A stretch of DNA of 64,000 nt, from positions 62,001 through 126,000 of the forward strand of contig NZ_QLLT01000019.1 in assembly GCF_003259315.1 (NCBI RefSeq), given 5' to 3'. The notes beneath the pieces are model-generated. The model was not told the DNA's origin, did no database searches, and saw only the letters and a list, made by a program, of their open reading frames with translations. This DNA is from Kitasatospora sp. SolWspMP-SS2h. Lineage in GTDB: Bacteria > Actinomycetota > Actinomycetes > Streptomycetales > Streptomycetaceae. Shown in pieces: positions 61,566-64,000 of the stretch (positions within the stretch are counted from its first letter, which is position 1; every line of letters begins with the position of its first letter). The position numbers and the translations under genes are program-made.

Positions 61566-61612
61566 GCCGGTCGGCCGGGAGCCCCGTGCGCGCGGCATCC
61601 CGGCCGACCGGC
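61566..61612. terminator. 15-bp inverted repeat
   Basis: GCCGGTCGGCCGGGA (61566-61580) pairs perfectly with TCCCGGCCGACCGGC (61598-61612), loop of 17. It lies about 95 bp past the hydrolase stop and upstream of the GNAT gene, so it could insulate the two minus-strand genes. Confidence 0.5.
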
Positions 61613-61666
61613 TGGATTCACCCGGTGGAGTGAATGCGGGGAACGGCCCGGAAGGCGGTCCGCGGA

Positions 61667-61697
61667 ACGGATCGCCCGGGCCCGGAAGGCGATCCGT
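61667..61697 (-). terminator. Terminator of the alpha/beta hydrolase gene
   Basis: ACGGATCGCC (61667-61676) pairs with GGCGATCCGT (61688-61697), 10 bp. On the minus strand it starts ten bases after the hydrolase stop. Confidence 0.65.
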
Positions 61698-61706
61698 CCC
61701 GCGGCC

Positions 61707-62468
61707 TCAGCGCCGGCCGACCTCGGCGAGCCGGGCGAGCAGCAGTTCGGCGACCTCCGCGGGGCGCTCCAGCGCGGGCAGGTGGCCGGCCCAGGGGAGT
61801 TCGCGGTGCTCGGCGTCCGGCAGCAGGGCCGCCAGGTCGGCGGCGATCCGGCGGAAGTCGTCCAGGTCGTGCGCGCCGGAGTACACCAGGGTGGGCGCGA
61901 CGGCCGCCCGCAGGTCGACCTCGACCGGCGTCGGGGAGATCTCCTGCTCGGGCGCCAACTGCACCTCGTACGCGTTGCGCTGCATCACCCGGAGCTTCGC
62001 CCGGGCCGCCTCGTCCGCGTCCGGCCCGAGCCAGGTGTCCGCCATCAGCTCGACCGCCTCGTCCAGGCGGCCGGACTCGACCAGGCCGACCTCGAGGTCG
62101 TCCAGCGCGAGCAGTTCGGCGCTCGGCTCGTGGTCCGGGCTGCCCGGACAGAGAAGGGTCAGCGAGCCGACCCGGTCGGGGTGGCGGGCCGCGAACTGGA
62201 GGGCGAGCCGACCGCCGAAGGAGGAGCCGACCAGGGCCGCCCGTTCGATGCCGAGTCCGTCCAGCAGCTCCGCCAGGTCGGTCAGGTTGTCGTACGGCCG
62301 GTCCGCGCAGGGGGTCTCCCCGAAACCGCGGAAGTCGCACCGCAGGACGCGGTACCCGGCCGCGCGCAGGGCGTCCCACTGCCCGTCCCACATCCGCCGG
62401 TCGCAGACGGAGGAGTGCAGCAGAACCACCGCGGGGCCGTTTCCGGCCACCTCGTGAGTGATCGTCAT
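61707..62468 (-). CDS. Alpha/beta hydrolase
   Basis: Predicted 253-residue hydrolase of the 3-oxoadipate-enol-lactonase-like kind: AVVLLHSSVCDRRMWDGQWD, RVLRCDFRGFGET, nucleophile elbow LVGSSFGGRLAL (about 97), TLVYSGAHDLDDFRRI (Asp) and LPWAGHLPALERP (His). The start ATG at 62468 opens MTITHEVAGNGPAVVLLHS, the usual N-terminus. Substrate unknown. Confidence 0.88.
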   Translation of the reverse strand: MTITHEVAGNGPAVVLLHSSVCDRRMWDGQWDALRAAGYRVLRCDFRGFGETPCADRPYDNLTDLAELLDGLGIERAALVGSSFGGRLALQFAARHPDRVGSLTLLCPGSPDHEPSAELLALDDLEVGLVESGRLDEAVELMADTWLGPDADEAARAKLRVMQRNAYEVQLAPEQEISPTPVEVDLRAAVAPTLVYSGAHDLDDFRRIAADLAALLPDAEHRELPWAGHLPALERPAEVAELLLARLAEVGRR

Positions 62469-62595
62469 TCCGCCGACCGTAGGGCAGGGCCGGGCCGCTG
62501 ACCAGCGATTTCCGCTACGGGCGGAGCGCGGGGCCGCGGACGACGCCGGTGGCGGCGCCGGCGGCGGTGTCGGTGACGGGCGGCATGATGGGGGA

Positions 62596-63387
62596 GTGCC
62601 CGAAGGAGACACCATCTACCACGTCGCCGCCCAGCTCGACCAGGCGCTCGCCGGTCACCTGCTGACGGTGACGGACTTCCGCGTCCCCGCCCACGCCACC
62701 GCCGACCTGACGGGACGCCGGGTGCTGGGGACGGTGCCGCGCGGCAAGCACCTGCTGACCAGGTTCGAGGGCGGCGTGACGCTCCACAGCCACCTGCGGA
62801 TGGACGGCCGCTGGCAGACCTTCCGGCCCGGCGAGCGCTGGCGCGGCGGCCCGGCGTTCCAGGTCCGGGCGGTGCTCGGCACCGAGCACGGCACCGCCGT
62901 CGGCTACCGGCTGCCGGTGGTCCAACTGCTGCGCACCGAGGAGGAGGACCGGGTGGTCGGCCACCTCGGCCCCGACCTGCTCGGCCCGGACTGGGACGCC
63001 GCCGAAGCCCGCCGCCGCCTGCTCGCCGACCCGCGGCGTCCGGTCGGCGCGGCCCTGCTCGACCAGCGCAACCTGGCCGGCATCGGCAACGTGTACGCCA
63101 ACGAGCTGGCCTTCCTGGCCGGGGTCACGCCCTGGCTGCCGGTCGGCGAACTACCCGACCCGGAGCGGCTGCTGCACCGCGCCCACCAGGTGCTGGAAGC
63201 CAACAAGCTGCGGCCCGACCACGTCACCACCGGCGACACCCGGCCCGGTCACCAGCACTGGGTGTACGGCCGGGGCCGCCGGAACTGCGTGCGCTGCGGC
63301 ACCCCGATCCGCACCGCCAAGCACGACCGGGACCGCGTCGCCTACTGGTGCCCGCGCTGCCAGCGCGGCCCGGCGCCGACCTCCTGA
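62596..63387 (+). CDS. Fpg/Nei family DNA glycosylase
   Basis: Predicted 263-residue bifunctional glycosylase/AP lyase. After GTG processing, PEGDTIYH supplies the catalytic Pro2 and Glu3. GKHLLTRF has the beta-clamp Lys, NLAGIGNVYANELAFLAGV is the H2TH region, and the C-terminal zinc finger is CVRCGTPI...WCPRCQ. The PEGDTIYHVA start and HSHLRMDGRW are typical of the actinobacterial Nei2 group. GGGGGA precedes the GTG at 62596. Confidence 0.93.
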   Translation: MPEGDTIYHVAAQLDQALAGHLLTVTDFRVPAHATADLTGRRVLGTVPRGKHLLTRFEGGVTLHSHLRMDGRWQTFRPGERWRGGPAFQVRAVLGTEHGTAVGYRLPVVQLLRTEEEDRVVGHLGPDLLGPDWDAAEARRRLLADPRRPVGAALLDQRNLAGIGNVYANELAFLAGVTPWLPVGELPDPERLLHRAHQVLEANKLRPDHVTTGDTRPGHQHWVYGRGRRNCVRCGTPIRTAKHDRDRVAYWCPRCQRGPAPTS

Positions 63388-63414
63388 CGCCCCGGCGGCC
63401 CCCGAAGTCCCCGG

Positions 63415-64000
63415 TCAGTCCTGCTCCACCAGCGCCGGGTGCCGCGGGTCCTCGACCCGCACCGTCAGGTCGGCCAGCTCCTCCGGGACGGTCTCGGTGC
63501 GGTAGCGCTCGAACGCGGGCAGCGTCCAGCGCTCGGCCTCCGGGGTGCGGCGGCCCAGCGCGGCGGCGGACTGGGTCAGGTGCACGGTCAGCTCGAACGG
63601 CAGCCAGCGGCCGAGCAGGAACGGTCCGTCCAGCAGCAGCACACCGCGCGGCGGGAGTTCCACGTACCCCGCCCGGGTGGCGCGGTCGCTGACCGGGTTC
63701 CAGTACGTGGGCAGGACGCGGCCGTCACCGTCCGGTTCGAGCGGGTCGAGGACTTCGCGGAGCAGCGCGCCCTGGTCCAGCCAGAGGTCGTGGAAGGCGT
63801 CCGGGTCCTCCTTGCCGTACTCGAAGCGCACCGAGGCCGGGCGCAGGAAGTCGCCCGCCGACACCCGCCGCACCGGCCGCCCGAGCAGGCGCAGCGGCTC
63901 CGCCAGCGCGTCCGCCAACTCGCCCGGCCGGGTCGCCGCCGCGCCGTCGATCGCGACCCGCAGCCGCCGGTCGTCGTCGGCCAGTTCGTGGATCCGCCCC
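63415..64000 (-). CDS. Uridine kinase-like P-loop protein (5' partial)
   Basis: The frame runs off the right edge of the window; at least 195 residues are present. It reads RIHELADDDRRLRVAIDGAA, then ATRPGELADALAEPLRLLGR, VSAGDFLRPASVRFEYGKED, and GVLLLDGPFLLGRWLPFELT. Spacing is that of actinobacterial uridine-kinase family proteins, but the P-loop (DGAAATRPGELA) lacks the normal GxxxxGKS residues, as in many members of this group. Phosphotransfer activity is therefore uncertain. A TTG at 63918 is an internal codon, not the start. Confidence 0.75.
   Translation of the reverse strand, partial: GRIHELADDDRRLRVAIDGAAATRPGELADALAEPLRLLGRPVRRVSAGDFLRPASVRFEYGKEDPDAFHDLWLDQGALLREVLDPLEPDGDGRVLPTYWNPVSDRATRAGYVELPPRGVLLLDGPFLLGRWLPFELTVHLTQSAAALGRRTPEAERWTLPAFERYRTETVPEELADLTVRVEDPRHPALVEQD

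Larger units (their letters stand above)
61387..61706. other. Intergenic region with two hairpins
   Basis: No gene. It contains a run of seven T near 61458, a 15-bp perfect inverted repeat at 61566-61612 and a 10-bp hairpin at 61667-61697, listed separately. Confidence 0.5.

Noticed and set aside
1-64000. tRNA or rRNA genes
   Set aside because: I saw no T-loop (GGTTCGAATCC-like) with matching acceptor stems and no rRNA sequence; short or unusual tRNAs could still be missed by eye.

Overview
The window is very GC-rich, with third codon positions almost always G or C, frequent GTG starts, GTGA/ATGA stop-start overlaps, Tat and Sec exported hydrolases, LAxTG sortase signals and Opp/Dpp-type importers. 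This points to a streptomycete (Streptomyces or Kitasatospora). About 50 intact genes are recognised. The first and last genes run off the window edges.

Layout. (a) 1-4.2 kb: the tail of a FAD-oxidoreductase/NanE fusion overlaps a GH38 alpha-mannosidase. (b) 4.2-7.5 kb: a secreted GH13 alpha-amylase with operator-like repeats, divergent from a PucR regulator. (c) 7.5-13.9 kb: a minus-strand operon of RpiR regulator, S9 peptidase, a 48-codon ORF, LD-carboxypeptidase, M55 D-aminopeptidase and M20 peptidase. (d) 14-20.7 kb: an XRE-cupin regulator and a complete Opp-type importer. (e) 20.9-28.1 kb: murQ, an RpiR/MurR regulator, an AmpC-like serine hydrolase, then the coupled trio GNAT, PLP decarboxylase and NagZ. 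(f) 28.3-35.2 kb: secreted wall enzymes (GH25 lysozyme, M23 endopeptidase, PBP4-type DD-carboxypeptidase), an amino-sugar kinase and a Tat-exported GHL10/DigH-like glycan hydrolase. (g) 35.4-45.1 kb: a 5' stub of anmK, a second complete Opp-type importer, a two-domain amidase and a C39-like protein that lacks its expected catalytic residues. (h) 45.1-54.7 kb: an accessory zone with ISL3 and IS5 remnants, broken MarR, cyclase and ATPase genes, a three-gene antiporter operon containing a 9-bp minisatellite, and an LAxTG wall protein. (i) 54.7-64 kb: ordinary single genes (pirin, AhpD-like protein, serine hydrolase, GNATs, alpha/beta hydrolases, DUF3040, Nei-type glycosylase, uridine-kinase-like protein).

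How the genes work together. Regions c-g look like one large peptidoglycan-scavenging system (inference from family functions). Exported lysozyme, amidase, endopeptidase, carboxypeptidase and denuded-glycan hydrolase would dismantle wall material. Two ABC importers would take up the sugar and peptide products. NagZ, the BadF-type kinase and MurQ would bring the sugars to GlcNAc-6-phosphate. The LD-carboxypeptidase, D-aminopeptidase, M20, S9 and a diaminopimelate-decarboxylase-like enzyme would process the stem peptides. The core (murQ, murR-like, AmpC-like hydrolase, nagZ) parallels the Bacillus subtilis MurNAc operon, but an ABC importer sits where the PTS transporter MurP would be, and anmK has decayed.
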